This document shows, piece after piece, positions 49,901 through 58,007 of a stretch of DNA of 64,000 bases. The position numbers were made by a program, and so were the translations under genes. Positions within the stretch are counted from its first letter, which is position 1. The number at the start of each line of letters is the position of its first letter. The notes beneath the pieces are model-generated. The model was given only the letters and a program-made list of their open reading frames with translations. It was not told the DNA's origin and ran no database searches. Source of the DNA: Apostichopus japonicus (lineage: Eukaryota > Echinodermata > Holothuroidea > Aspidochirotida > Stichopodidae); contig NC_092563.1 in NCBI RefSeq assembly GCF_037975245.1, positions 23,592,960 to 23,656,959 of the forward strand, written 5' to 3'.

Positions 49901-52900
49901 TTGAAAATCCCTGGCTTGTAATTTGAAAAAAAAAAGAAAAGGAAAAACAATTTTTTTCCCCTTTAATGTGGTCAGAACGACTCAGCTGTTCCTTTTCTTG
50001 GATATACAAAAGCTGGAAGACAGACAGGAGGGCCTGGAGAAGGATTTAATTAACCAAATTTTAATCATCAATAGGATAAACCATATGCTCCCTGTACAGA
50101 GGAGGACTTACTGGGTGATGAGGATGGGGATGGGAGAGGGTGCAGGATGTTTATTAACATTGATATGTTGATTATTTGTTGCAATCATGTTCCATCAGCA
50201 TCTCGAGATGAAATCCCAAGACAGCAAACTGGGTATCCACAACCAACATTTTTCTGTTTGCTTTATAATTTGTTATTATATTTCTTTTAAATAAAATTAT
50301 ATATACATAAATATATATATATAAATATATATATATAAATATATATATACATTCATTTAACTTTCTTTGCCGGCGCAGAGATAATTGTACATATAAATAG
50401 ACCAAAGGAGGATGGAATTGGGGAAACGGAAACTTAGAAAATTTAATTGTCTCAAGTTTTGAATTTCAGAGAATAATTATAAGAGAGACGCAACATAGTC
50501 CAGAAGACGTTCACTTGAAGGTCAAAAAAATTCTCCCCCCAAACAAGGTCAGTAAAACCCAAGACAAGCGTTACCTGTATAACTGTGACATGAATACTAG
50601 CTGAAATGGGACATTAATATTTAAGGGAGGATGGTGAACAAATATGATACCTCAAGATGAAACAGTTATGCCATGTTACGTTTTACAATGTTTCCTTGTT
50701 AGCACAGACAACCACAACAAACCACAGGGAAAAAAAGAAGTGATTATTATTCCTTCTAGTTGTAAATGTTGGTGATGATAAAAATTGTTTGTTACAAGAT
50801 GACTGGGAAAGGGAGGGAGGAAGATTGGTTTGATTTGGTTAGATACCCCTCTGCCAAAATGAAGACTATTAACATTACTGGAATGAGTCTTAGCAAAAAT
50901 TTAACATTAAAACTAGATATTCTCTGTAGAAATGGGTTTCTTTCTTATCTTGAGCATTTTAATTTCATTATCTTAAACATGTGAGAAGAGCTTTCTTCAT
51001 ACAAATGTCGCTACTGGTCTGGGTAAGTCTTAGGCTTCAAGCAATCAAATATCTTCTCCTCTGTTGTTGAGGTCTTGAGGTATGGGTAGGATATCTTGAG
51101 GGGAAGGGGTACAAACTGTTAAGCTTGGCAAAAATCCAAAGATATTACAAAGGAGAAACATATTCTTCTTCCTACTCCTGTTGCATTAGGTGTGCTCTTC
51201 CAATTAAACACTAAAGTGGCCAAAAAACAATTGTTAAGACAATTTGGCCCTACTTTGCAGCACAGGTGCACAACAAATGATAGTGCTTACACACAAAACT
51301 AGTTAGTACATTCAGTATTTTTTTTGGTAACTAAACATACATAAAAATATGAACTGGATTTATAAAATGACATTGCTAGAATATTTCCTCTCGACTCAAA
51401 ACTCATCTGGTGAACAGATCAATGAGGACACTTCTTTTTTAAAAAAAGTAATCAATAATAATCAATAATCAGGCAGATATTTATTAATCTTTTGATTTTT
51501 TATTACGGCCACTAATGTTGGTGAAGACCTCAAGGGCTTATGGATTACAACTTTGACTTCACTATGTTAACAGACAGAACTAGTAGAATGATTTAATTAA
51601 AGACGTAGGATGATGGGGCGTCCACTTTGTACACCACTCCCCCACCCCTGCCCCTGGGGTATAGATGTCATTAAACTGTCATAACTGTTTGGACAACAGT
51701 ACAAATTAATTGTACACTTTTTACTAAAAATATCATTTGTCACACGAAAAAATTCCATCAACTGATGACTTTAAAATTGAATGTATTAAAAAAAAAATCA
51801 TATTTAAATCTATCTATTTTACTCGAATCGACCCGAAGATTAAACTAATTATTGGTGTTAATTTGAGGATTGTTAATTAAGCAAAGCCATTCGGAAAGAT
51901 GCATACTACCAAACAGTGTGTACCATTTTGTTAGGGAGAGTTTGCCATATACATTTGTAGTTAATGCTTTAACGATACCTGTTGTGTGCTTCACATTTTG
52001 AAATATCGTCTAGGCTTTTAGTTTACACAACCACCTTGACCTGCTTCCTATTCTTAGATTGAATTAGATTGAAAGAATGGTTTTCAAATTCCATGAAAAG
52101 TATTCTCAACTACGACAGCAGAATTCTCTCACCAAACATCTTCAATAATGATGAAATACTGTCAGTCAAAAAACTTTCACACTAAAACTGACAAATTTCT
52201 AAAAAAAAAATGTGTTTGTATTAAATTGTCTTAAATTTTCAGTTCTTTATTTTTAAATTACGGTTCAATTTCTCGTTCTGTTACGAAAGCTTTGACCCAA
52301 GAAAGATCAAAATTGAGAAAAAGATTTGTTTTTGCATGCAATCTTGTGGAATACATTTTGCTGTCAATTGACCCAAAACTTGACAAAATCCATCAGTGCT
52401 ATAAAGAAAAAGAAATCCCAGTAAGAACGGAAAAATTGGTCGAGCAAGAAAATCAATATCTGATGTGGTGATTGGAGATAAATTCTTAATCCCTAGGGTT
52501 CTCTTGACTAATTTAAATCATCGATTCTCATACCATTAAGACAGAGAGGTAAGCTAGATCTGTTAGTCGAATATGATTGTGCATTAGTTATGGTTATTGG
52601 CAAAATTTGTTTGATAAAAAAAGGGAAAAGGTAAGAGTGCTGTATGTGGTATAATAAAACCTGCCTTCTGGTGGGGTTTGTTCTAAAGCTGTAAATACAG
52701 AAAAAAATACCAAGAAAACAAACTTGAAGATGCAGAGATACAAAAATGACAGCAAAACACATGATCGTAAAAAATGGCCAGAAAACGAGACCCCAGCTGA
52801 TGTTTGTTGCCCCGCATATAATAAGAAACATGTCAACGAGCTCTATTATACAGTTATATATGTATCTATATCTATGCATCTCATTTATTAATTGCTATGA

Positions 52901-55900
52901 TGCCCAAAAGAATAAGTAGATATTATATGAAAAAAAACACATGAATAGTATCTAATCAGAATTCCAACGATGAAAGTACATTTTGCTGTTGATGCAACTC
53001 TGTCGATAGATAAAAGATTAGAGTTTAATGTGCAATCGTTCTCGGGCTTCGTTAATTAACATAATTAGTCAAAGAGCAAATGCTACGGTACCACTAATGC
53101 ATGCACCTCTTCAGCAAACCAATTAACCTGTCGGAACGGTCAAAGAGTAAAAATGTGCAAAATTAACTTGATGCATACCATAAGAAGATACACGTTGCCA
53201 TGCCAATCAGCTAATAGAGCACAGGCTGTTAAATATAAATGTTCATACCTCATTCAAACCCAATCTGATCACATCAAAAGTAGGCTGTCAGCTATTAATG
53301 CCATTAACTATATCTCACCCACAGACCACTGCATGTTCAAGTTAGTTCTTTCAATAATTCAATATACATTATTCCAAAAGATTACAATGGAACCCCTTAC
53401 TCTTCCCCCTTCCCACCCACCCACCTCCATCCCCAACGTTCATTCCTCTCTCATATTTCCCTGACAAAAAGTTACTTTAAGATTTTGATTTTAAAGTTTC
53501 TGCTCATTTGGGATCTTCTTTTTAACATTTTGGAAGACAAAACCGTGGATTTCTCCTGGACTGGAATCCCACCTTACTTTTAGCCAATCAGGTGTTTGAA
53601 CCAATGAGATGCTAGGTGTCATTGTTTGTAATACCACCGCATTCATCCAATCGACCATGGCACTGGTCAATCTACCCTGAAGCAATCGTTGCTTATCATT
53701 TCCACAAGTATGCTACCCATGAACCTACAGCGATTGTCCCTCCCCACATTCCGGTCCCTCCCCACATTCCGGTCCCTCCCCACATTCCCGTCCCTTCCCC
53801 ATTCCGGTCCCTCCCCACATTCAGGTCCCTCCCCCATTCTGCATACAATTATGTCATCCTCAAGCTAAAGCCAGTGTCTCTCTTCACATCTCTGACATGT
53901 GTTATCTTTGATTTTAGACCTAAGAGTCTCTTAGCAAATTCCTAACTTCAGCCTCTGCTGAAGCAATGAAATAATACGTGAAGTTTCCATCTTTATGAAA
54001 ACACCATTCTATCACAAAACGATTTCAGGTTGTTTATTTTAACAACTGAGATATTAACCACAAAGTTCTTGTTTTTTCCCCCTTTTCATCTGGAGATGAG
54101 GGTAGGGCAGGGTAGGGCAGCGGGACGGTATAACAGGGAGGGAGGACATTCAAATAAACTACAGCAGCTTCAATGCCAATTCTGTGAGAGAGAAAGTTAC
54201 CTCTATGACAGTGATGAATTCACCAAGCAAAGACTTGAGGTGTTTGAGGATAAAACAGTTGTGGATTGAAAAAATTCAGACAAAACATGAGAGCAAGCTG
54301 AGCAGATCAGATCAGACTGCCTGATGTGACTCTAAACATCGGAGATAAAGAATGAATATAGCTGTCGCTAAAACTAGATGGGATTAGGTGTCCTCTCTAC
54401 TAATTGGTATCTATAAGAACATCAGGAGAATGAATAAAGCTGTCACTAAACTGGACGGATTGGGTGTCCACTCTACTGATTGGGATCTATAATTACTTCT
54501 CCTTGTGAGGCTTCTGGCAGTTATTAATGGTGGTTTCAAAGGCTTCTTGCATGAATTTCTAGGTGAAAATTGCTTTTCAGCTTTATGTGTAGATGGGTGG
54601 AATGTACGGTATGGATATGTGAAATTATAGGAACAGAAGTCAGTCCCTGTTTCATTTCTTTTAATATTATTTTCCTTTTCAATTTTTCGTAAAACTGTGA
54701 TTTTCTACACCCTTTATCTTCTGGATTTGTGCGCTACTGAGTTGCTCTTATGGTGGCTTTTACTTTAGCAAAAAAAAAAGGAGAAGAAAGGAGACAGAAG
54801 GAAAAGAGGACGAAAATGCTGACCCGTGTCGAAACCCATCCATCACAAAGATTCACAAAAATCTTCCATTTTCTAGAAGACACTGTCTGCTGCAGAGGGC
54901 AACCCTTACTGCAGAATGTCGATATCCTTCGTAACGAAGACGTTAAAGATATTAACCCAAGAATTAAGATAATGACTTGATAACCACAGACGAAGAAAAG
55001 TTTCAAGAAGTAGAAGAATGTTTAAAGAGAGCTTATTTTTCTTTGTGAAATCACGATTGGAAGTTCAAATCGTCTAGATGTAAAGAAATTCCAATGTCAA
55101 AAGTTGCAACAGATATGAAAAGAACTGATTGCTGAAAGAGTGTTTGACTTCATCCAAAACTTACACTGCAAATGTAGATCCACCAGCTCTCTTGGTCCTA
55201 CAACTGATAACGTATCTTTGATTGTTAATAGAATAAATTGGCTTGAAATTAAACACTCGATGCGTAAGAGGGAATTCAAATTTGGAGTCTGCCGAGTCTT
55301 TTTGATGTGGAAATTGTACTTGTACATGAATGGCATTTATACCATCAATATAATTGAAGCAATCATTTAAAGCAAACAAACAAACTACAAAATGACACAT
55401 CTGATATCTTGATAGGACAACCAGTAAACACACAAGGATGTTACTACATACAGGAAATGACTGGGGTTTACAAACTTGGCACATAACTGCTTTTTCACAA
55501 ATTTTTATTTTATTTTATTTTACACTCTTGTCACTTTTCATCAGCATTGTCATCTTTCATCCAAGTTTAATATATTTTTTTTTAATATATTTTTTTTAGA
55601 GCGCAAATCTATTAACCTAAATGTTGGTTGCAATTTTATATGATATCATCACACTGACAAGTATTGATAAAGCTGGGGTTTTATGTATAGTTCCTCCAAC
55701 TGAGGTCAAGAGGTCAAAAGTGAAGCTGGCATTAAATGAGAAATTATCAAAGACAAAACATACATTGTGCCCTATTACAAAAAAATCTAGTTTATTTAAT
55801 ATGTGTGTGAAGCATTTTCTGTGCAACTAAATAATTCATTAAGATAACTAACAGTATATATTAATCATTAATGATTAGTCCGTGTTTTTCCCTTCACGTC

Positions 55901-57968
55901 TAAAAGTCTACAGCGACAACCGTCTTACCTTCTCCGTGAGTTTTGGGTTCGATCCATCCAGTCGTGTGTGCCAGCTTGGCCTGATTGTCCCGGATTTTGG
56001 CCATCCTGCAAGGATCAGGTAACAAGAAAATAATCAGTACATCAGTACTTAAGATGTTATTGGTTACTTTCCATAGCAACCAGCATATGAATCTGCCTCA
56101 TTTGAAAAAAAGTTAAGCCAAGGCCTTATACATGGAAGCCTTGCCACATCTCCATAGCAACAGACTTACCAATGCATGGCAACATGTCACCACCAGTCCA
56201 TGGCAGTCTGTCACCAAACCGTGTTATAATTCTGTCCCCAAACCTATGACAACACAGTTAACTTCTATGTCTGTTCCGTTAGACACTGTGGCAAAAGTAA
56301 CACACTTGAGGGACTGCCAGCCAGGCTGCATAGGTTAAAATCTTTTGTACTGTGTAGTTTAAAATAAGGCACTGCTTGTCTGACAAGCTTCCCTCTAATA
56401 TTCAAAATCAATCACCTGATCATGCACATGTCCAATCTCCTTACTTCCAACCATACCCTTGGGCAGCTCTGTCCCTATTGCCTCTGTTACTTTTACAGAG
56501 CAGCTGTGAATCATATGCCCACTACCTCCACCTACTCCCTCACCTACTCCCCCCCCTTTTCCCCTCCCAATTCACATTCCTTTCCCACCTGCCAAACGTC
56601 CATCTGCATCTAACTTCAGACACATTTATCCTTATAAAACAAAACTTACTTTCTCTTGACATTTTCAAGAATTCGTTGTTCCTTCAGACGATTGTTACGT
56701 ACTTTGGTGGCCAAAATCTCATTGATGAGCTCTGCACCCCTAAAAGGTAGAAAAGAATATATAATATAGAATATATAGGTTGTTTTGTATTACTCTGCGG
56801 GCACATTATAAAGTGTTAAAAGATGTCAAAGATTGACCACGAACAGCAACAGAGTTTGTTTCTCTAAGACTCATGTAACTGTTGGAAATACTAAACCTAA
56901 ACTAAAGTCCATTCGCTCTTGTATCGTGTCGTCGTCCAAATCCTGCTACCTATCTATGATTCTACTGGTCCATGCGTTTGTGACATCAAAGCTTGACTTT
57001 CTAAATTCACTTTTATGTGGCCTTCCTGATTTGACCATCCAGAAACTTCAAAAGATCCAAAACACCGCTGCCCGTATTGTGAAAAGGAAGGGAAGAAAAT
57101 GCCGAACCACTCCACTTCTGAAGGAACTTCTCTTGCCATATATTCCAACTCGCACACTTCGTTCCTCCAACAAACTGTATTTAACTGTCCTTAAGCCACT
57201 CTTGAAGACCCATGGTTACAGAAGCTTTGAATACTCTGGCTCTTATCTCTGGAACAATTTACCAGATCACATTCGAACATGCTCTAAACTTTCTACATTC
57301 AAAAGTCTACTTAAGACCCATCTTTTCACTTGTTCTTTTGTAAATTAATCTGCTTTCTTCGTAAAGCGCCTTGAGCAGTGACTTTGTCTACTGATTTGGC
57401 ACTATATAAGCCCAATTATTATTCTTCTTCAGCCGTTGTCGATCCACTGCTGGATGAAGGCCTCGGCATGATATCTCCAACTCTCTCTCTCCCTTGCATG
57501 TGTGTACCAATTGGTTTCATTCCAGAATTTCTGTATTTCATCTCTCCATCTCTTCCTTTGCCTGCCTCTGTTCCTTTTCCCGTCAAGCGGTGTCCATACA
57601 GTGGTTAGCGTGCTCCATCTTCCATCTCCCCTTCTAGTGACATGGCCAGCCCATGTCCATTTACGATGTTTGATTACTTCCATTATATCCTGTACCTTTG
57701 TCTGTTCCCTTATCCACTTAGGGGAACAGACAAGGTATTATTATTATTATTATTTTTTATTATTCTATCAGATTACATCAGATTATATGTGACTTCCTTA
57801 TATCTTACTTGGATGAGAGTTTGCCTTCCTCCTGCAAGTCCAGGACCACATATTGGAAGTAATTGCTGCTGAAGATTCGTCTCTGGATCAGGATGAAGAT
57901 GAAGCAGACAATATCCCAAGTCATCCTCGCAGAATCAGCGGGGAGGTTGCACTCATCTTCCGGTGGAA
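19657..57968 (-). CDS. Piezo: Piezo-type mechanosensitive ion channel, C-terminal half, 26 exons
   Basis: 26 minus-strand exons join without a phase conflict into 1241 residues plus a stop (TAG 19657-19659). Piezo is a homotrimeric, force-gated cation channel of the plasma membrane. In order, the product shows a THU7-like helix, the beam helix (GAELINEILATKVRNN), the GGYYMFEDLSDEE acidic segment, a clasp-like basic helix, THU8 (CIPRPTRRFW, VMYKYVFQFSFYPWNS), a charged loop, THU9, the anchor (WTDTTLSL, EDIYSNIY, PRGQ), the outer helix, the extracellular cap (WEVSPPSRESFENEL, IPKLFPKYVRVP, EWWDLFE), the inner helix (GLYVSLVLVIGRFVR) and the C-terminal domain (TIMFDELPNVDRILKL, FFLYRSPET). The neck residues MF and the cytoplasmic PE pair are kept, so the channel looks functional. 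The length matches the same part of vertebrate Piezo1. N-terminal exons lie beyond base 64000. Introns hold many repeats and LINEs. Exon edges are set by consensus and phase and may be off by a few bases. Confidence 0.95.
20259..20430 (-). CDS. Piezo: Piezo exon e25 (end of cap)
   Basis: Encodes NTVEWWDLFESEDDKTIVII and ends LAPLAGYG, leading into the inner helix. It matches EWW...LAGYG of vertebrates. Confidence 0.94.
20969..21048 (-). CDS. Piezo: Piezo exon e24 (cap)
   Basis: Encodes LIPKLFPKYVRVPLTGMASS. It matches the hallmark IPNLFPKYIRAP. Confidence 0.93.
21290..21780. repeat. Diverged tandem repeat, units about 40-50 bp
   Basis: Recurring words are GCCTAACCATACAACA, ACATTCAACAG, GTTTGCGAGGCCTAT and CTATGCCTAACC in a Piezo intron. 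Strong drift, about ten units. Confidence 0.6.
21935..22072 (-). CDS. Piezo: Piezo exon e23 (cap)
   Basis: Encodes ITGSELVTPTVGGEVQITLS and RKIRDGLAAMLNLSATNDPV. It sits between two firmly placed cap exons and is in phase with both. Confidence 0.9.
22546..22715 (-). CDS. Piezo: Piezo exon e22 (cap)
   Basis: Encodes EARTFLTLYRQEDFIKITYS then WEVSPPSRESFENEL and MTFRYTFTR. It matches the vertebrate WRISPPSR and LRFTWNFQR strands. Confidence 0.93.
23547..23639 (-). CDS. Piezo: Piezo exon e21 (cap)
   Basis: 93 bp, phase 0 at both ends. Encodes LAPLSKQEYNKLVEDFDDDL in the cap domain, like the vertebrate PxxxxxYEEL segment. Confidence 0.88.
24268..24453 (-). CDS. Piezo: Piezo exon e20 (anchor end, outer helix)
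   Basis: Encodes PRGQMQKAAVKYGMGGG, then GLIFIIWFPLIFVSFANTV. It matches PRGQ...KYGMGG and the outer pore helix IIWFPLLFMS, leading into the extracellular cap. Confidence 0.95.
25269..25416 (-). CDS. Piezo: Piezo exon e19 (anchor)
   Basis: Encodes RLIMDWVWTDTTLSLFHYAK and EDIYSNIYPDKCFRRNEK. The WTDTTLSL and EDIYSN words are family hallmarks at the THU9-anchor border. Confidence 0.95.
26029..26187 (-). CDS. Piezo: Piezo exon e18
   Basis: Encodes ARWFYFLNCVYFGLSCYQIR, SGYPTRILGNFLYKRYSY. It matches the vertebrate pattern YFxKCxYFxLSxxQIRxGYP. Confidence 0.94.
26612..26826 (-). CDS. Piezo: Piezo exon e17 (THU9)
   Basis: Encodes PTSFLVLLLIQFFVIVIDRA, YLRKNVTAKFIFLLIW and HLWLFFILPPINNK. It matches the conserved DRxxYLRK and the membrane helices that follow. 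Confidence 0.93.
27246..27387 (-). CDS. Piezo: Piezo exon e16 (THU9 start)
   Basis: Encodes SLLAPLKRFYQQMVDPTF and ATTDVYVVMFLLQFIMF. It matches the vertebrate pattern PLxxFF...ATDVYALMF. Confidence 0.92.
27867..28008 (-). CDS. Piezo: Piezo exon e15 (acidic loop)
   Basis: Encodes ADGDTEDAAAAKGGDEEGAA and ends in a Glu-rich run. It continues the charged loop before THU9 and is phase-compatible on both sides. Confidence 0.82.
28196..28665. repeat. Higher-order tandem repeat, period 213 bp
   Basis: Each 213-bp unit holds two half-units (TGTGTAACAAGCAGTAGGCT and TGTATAATAAGAAGTAAGG versions). The first marker recurs at 28258 and 28471, the second at 28381 and 28594. It lies in the intron between e14 and e15. 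Confidence 0.85.
28700..29015. repeat. Two-unit repeat, period 143 bp, ACAGACAGAC-rich
   Basis: The word CACAATGCCACACACACAGA recurs at about 28820 and 28963, with CCATTAACTCTCAAGCAGAC after it. It adjoins the 213-bp array and shares its CAGAC-type words. Confidence 0.8.
29261..29495 (-). CDS. Piezo: Piezo exon e14 (acidic then lysine-rich loop)
   Basis: Encodes SHGLWTESQVVPDLGQNEG, an acidic run, then repeated DKK/DKKKKK blocks. About 23 of 78 residues are Lys. It is the intracellular loop between THU8 and THU9. The DNA is a GAA/AAG-type repeat, so length may vary between individuals. Confidence 0.85.
30143..30334 (-). CDS. Piezo: Piezo exon e13 (THU8, last part)
   Basis: 192 bp, phase 0 at both ends. 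Encodes VIVMYKYVFQFSFYPWNS, then WPPEVFGMVYTENFSVLDLC and FFHRSILK. The pattern KYxFQFxFxPWN...FFHRS is strongly Piezo-like. Confidence 0.93.
30985..31300. repeat. G-rich tandem repeat next to Piezo exon e12
   Basis: About five units of 55-60 bp sharing AGAAGCAGGCATAAACAG, TATATGGTGGGTACCAGGT and long G runs. It ends about 20 bp from the donor of e12. On the transcript it is C-rich; the + strand has G-quadruplex potential near 31095-31117. Confidence 0.8.
31321..31597 (-). CDS. Piezo: Piezo exon e12 (THU8, first part)
   Basis: Encodes RPLRLLYALFYAIISHSEIL, LSMPLVIALFLWALL and CIPRPTRRFWIFILTYEM. The last segment matches the vertebrate SVPRPSKTFW stretch. Several membrane helices. Confidence 0.92.
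32000..34239. other. Piezo intron, nothing recognised
   Basis: No exon with Piezo motifs and no clear repeat was seen. T and A runs only. Confidence 0.45.
34240..34465. repeat. Three-unit tandem repeat, period about 72 bp
   Basis: Units share CTTTTGTTTCAATATTGCAG then GTTTCACTATCAGACAGTAT. They stay open in one + frame across all three copies, which is a by-product of the unit length. Copies are over 90 percent alike by eye. Confidence 0.88.
34780..34885. repeat. Short repeat of AAATGGACTCAGA
   Basis: TATAAATGGACTC occurs at about 34803 and 34852, with AAATGGACTCAGA between them and TAGGTCAGG or TGTCAGG words. Confidence 0.55.
35478..35570 (-). CDS. Piezo: Piezo exon e11
   Basis: Encodes VVPPKPRSAESEEEKSKNQM and FGFLFKS. 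The nearer acceptor (tttgtag, exon end 35556) looks stronger but breaks phase with e10. The acceptor at 35571 (atctag) keeps phase and adds FIFV. A missed microexon between e10 and e11 is the alternative. Confidence 0.7.
35571..37000. other. Piezo intron between e10 and e11
   Basis: A long T run lies at about 36009-36026. The phase puzzle at e11 means a microexon could hide here; none was identified. Confidence 0.4.
37001..37063 (-). CDS. Piezo: Piezo small exon e10
   Basis: 63 bp, encodes VTIVEPPEVERSGESGAMGQ. The only open frame fits the incoming phase 2. Confidence 0.7.
37625..38390. repeat. Minisatellite built on GTGCTGACACCAGCAAAACA
   Basis: Short units (about 27-30 bp, AGTGCTGACACCAGTATCAC type) form the right part. 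The left part is duplicated with a 134-bp period (GATTAATGCTGGTGTAACAA at 37715 and 37849). The array generates a 178-residue open frame on the minus strand with no protein family signal. Confidence 0.85.
39628..39716 (-). CDS. Piezo: Piezo exon e9 (acidic linker)
   Basis: Encodes PAVIDEGTSEEAAEPSKEDG and further acidic residues. In phase 0, out phase 2. No motif. Confidence 0.75.
40317..40489 (-). CDS. Piezo: Piezo exon e8 (clasp-like helix)
   Basis: Encodes KVKWIWRILMRIVDTVISWL then DELSKEYRYVHRELRKIKLE, an amphipathic then basic helix. It matches the place and style of the vertebrate clasp region. Confidence 0.85.
40784..40876 (-). CDS. Piezo: Piezo exon e7 (acidic linker)
   Basis: Encodes DEDEEGPTPDELQDD and EAEPEEEIPPP. 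It is phase-compatible with e6 and e8. Low-complexity acidic intracellular sequence. Confidence 0.78.
42058..42108 (-). CDS. Piezo: Piezo small exon e6
   Basis: 51 bp, encodes HEEDTGMLDPSTDSAR in an acidic linker. It is supported by phase (in 1, out 1), by splice sites and by acidic composition, not by a family motif. It could be alternatively used. Confidence 0.65.
42109..44203. other. Piezo intron between e5 and e6
   Basis: A degenerate two-to-three-unit repeat (CCATGAGCAA..., GTCAAGCTAGTCA) lies at about 43800-44030. Nothing else was recognised. Confidence 0.4.
44204..44312 (-). CDS. Piezo: Piezo exon e5
   Basis: Encodes LAFQGITQDPEKALEL and DDKRRAEVKDQGAGDDDADA. It aligns with the vertebrate AFQ...DPKTAL segment but is a few residues shorter. 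The acceptor was set by phase (tacag rather than ccaag). Confidence 0.8.
45396..45523 (-). CDS. Piezo: Piezo exon e4 (GGYYMFED acidic segment)
   Basis: Encodes AIRGQGGYYMFEDLSDEE, matching the vertebrate GDYYLFE-acid segment after the beam. I chose the acceptor CCTATAG over the nearer CTATCAG because only it keeps the frame with e3. Confidence 0.88.
45524..47819. other. Piezo 10.4-kb intron, left part
   Basis: AT-rich with no exon. A splice-like acidic stretch at 46520-46562 was tested and fails on phase. Confidence 0.45.
47820..48730. repeat. Tandem repeat of about 244 bp, about four units
   Basis: Markers GTAAGGGACTTCAGAATAG (48141 and 48385), GTGCAACTGATCAAGC and TCAAATATATTCAAGTTTTA recur. 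The outer units are more diverged. It lies in the 10.4-kb Piezo intron between e3 and e4. Confidence 0.85.
48731..53735. other. Piezo 10.4-kb intron, middle part
   Basis: Simple repeats only (A and T runs, AT microsatellite). Open frames are short and without family signal. Confidence 0.45.
50285..50352. repeat. AT microsatellite
   Basis: Repeated TATATATATAAATA words. Confidence 0.85.
53736..53838. repeat. 18-bp minisatellite TCCCTCCCCACATTCCGG
   Basis: About five to six units with small changes. The 18-bp unit gives a repeating Pro-His-Ile-Pro-Val open frame that is not a gene. Confidence 0.85.
54345..54495. repeat. Two-copy direct repeat of about 74 bp
   Basis: GAATGAATATAGCTGTC...GGTGTCCTCTCTACTAATTG is repeated as GAATGAATAAAGCTGTC...GGTGTCCACTCTACTGATTG. 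Confidence 0.75.
54500..55928. other. Piezo 10.4-kb intron, right part
   Basis: A TTTTATTTTATTTTA-type run lies near 55505 and T-rich doublets near 55573. No gene seen. Confidence 0.45.
55929..56005 (-). CDS. Piezo: Piezo exon e3 (beam, end)
   Basis: Encodes MAKIRDNQAKLAHTTGW and IEPKTHGE. It follows e2 in frame and ends in phase 1. The next exon is 10.4 kb away. Confidence 0.85.
56650..56739 (-). CDS. Piezo: Piezo exon e2 (beam, first part)
   Basis: Encodes GAELINEILATKVRNNRLKE then QRILENVKRK, the amphipathic beam helix that begins GAEL in vertebrates too. Incoming and outgoing phase 2. Confidence 0.9.
56833..57420 (+). mobile_element. CR1/L2-like LINE, 3' fragment with internal deletion
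   Basis: An open frame to 57348 encodes the RT C-terminal region: LVHAFVTSKLDFLNSLLCGL, QKIQNTAARIVKRK, then PYIPTRTLRSSNKL and LWNNLPDHIR. The stretch that normally reads LHWLPIxxRIxFKxLLLxYK is missing between KELLL and PYIP, which points to a deletion of some 30-40 codons. A typical 3' tail follows (GCGCCTTGAGCAG, GGCACTATATAAGCCC, ATTATT). It is antisense to Piezo. Confidence 0.82.
57429..57683 (-). mobile_element. Antisense fragment of another LINE (endonuclease-RT C-terminus)
   Basis: Minus-strand frame with KWTWAGHVTRRGDGRW, KRNRGRQRKRWRDEIQKF and WRYHAEAFIQQW. This is the WAGHVxR...RGRPxxRW...EAF signature seen at the C-terminus of many non-LTR reverse transcriptases. It abuts the preceding fragment tail to tail. 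The clade cannot be fixed. Confidence 0.78.
57738..57758. repeat. ATT microsatellite
   Basis: TATTATTATTATTATT followed by T-rich sequence, close to Piezo e1. Confidence 0.7.
57809..57968 (-). CDS. Piezo: Piezo exon e1 (THU7-like helix)
   Basis: Encodes PPEDECNLPADSAR, then MTWDIVCFIFILIQRRIF and LDLQEEGKLSSK. It corresponds to the vertebrate helix ahead of the beam. It starts in phase 1 and ends in phase 2. Its acceptor lies only about 38 bp from the 3' end of a LINE. Confidence 0.9.
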
Positions 57969-58007
57969 CTGAAGGGATCAAAAATGTAAGAAAATAATAG
58001 CTAGTTA

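Noticed and set aside
53616-53945. 109-codon Pro-rich frame
   Set aside because: Produced by an 18-bp minisatellite.
54030-54269. 79-codon + frame with a Cys-containing segment (QCQFCERESYLYDSDEF)
   Set aside because: It looks coding-like by eye but lies inside the Piezo intron on the other strand, with no splice partners or known domain.
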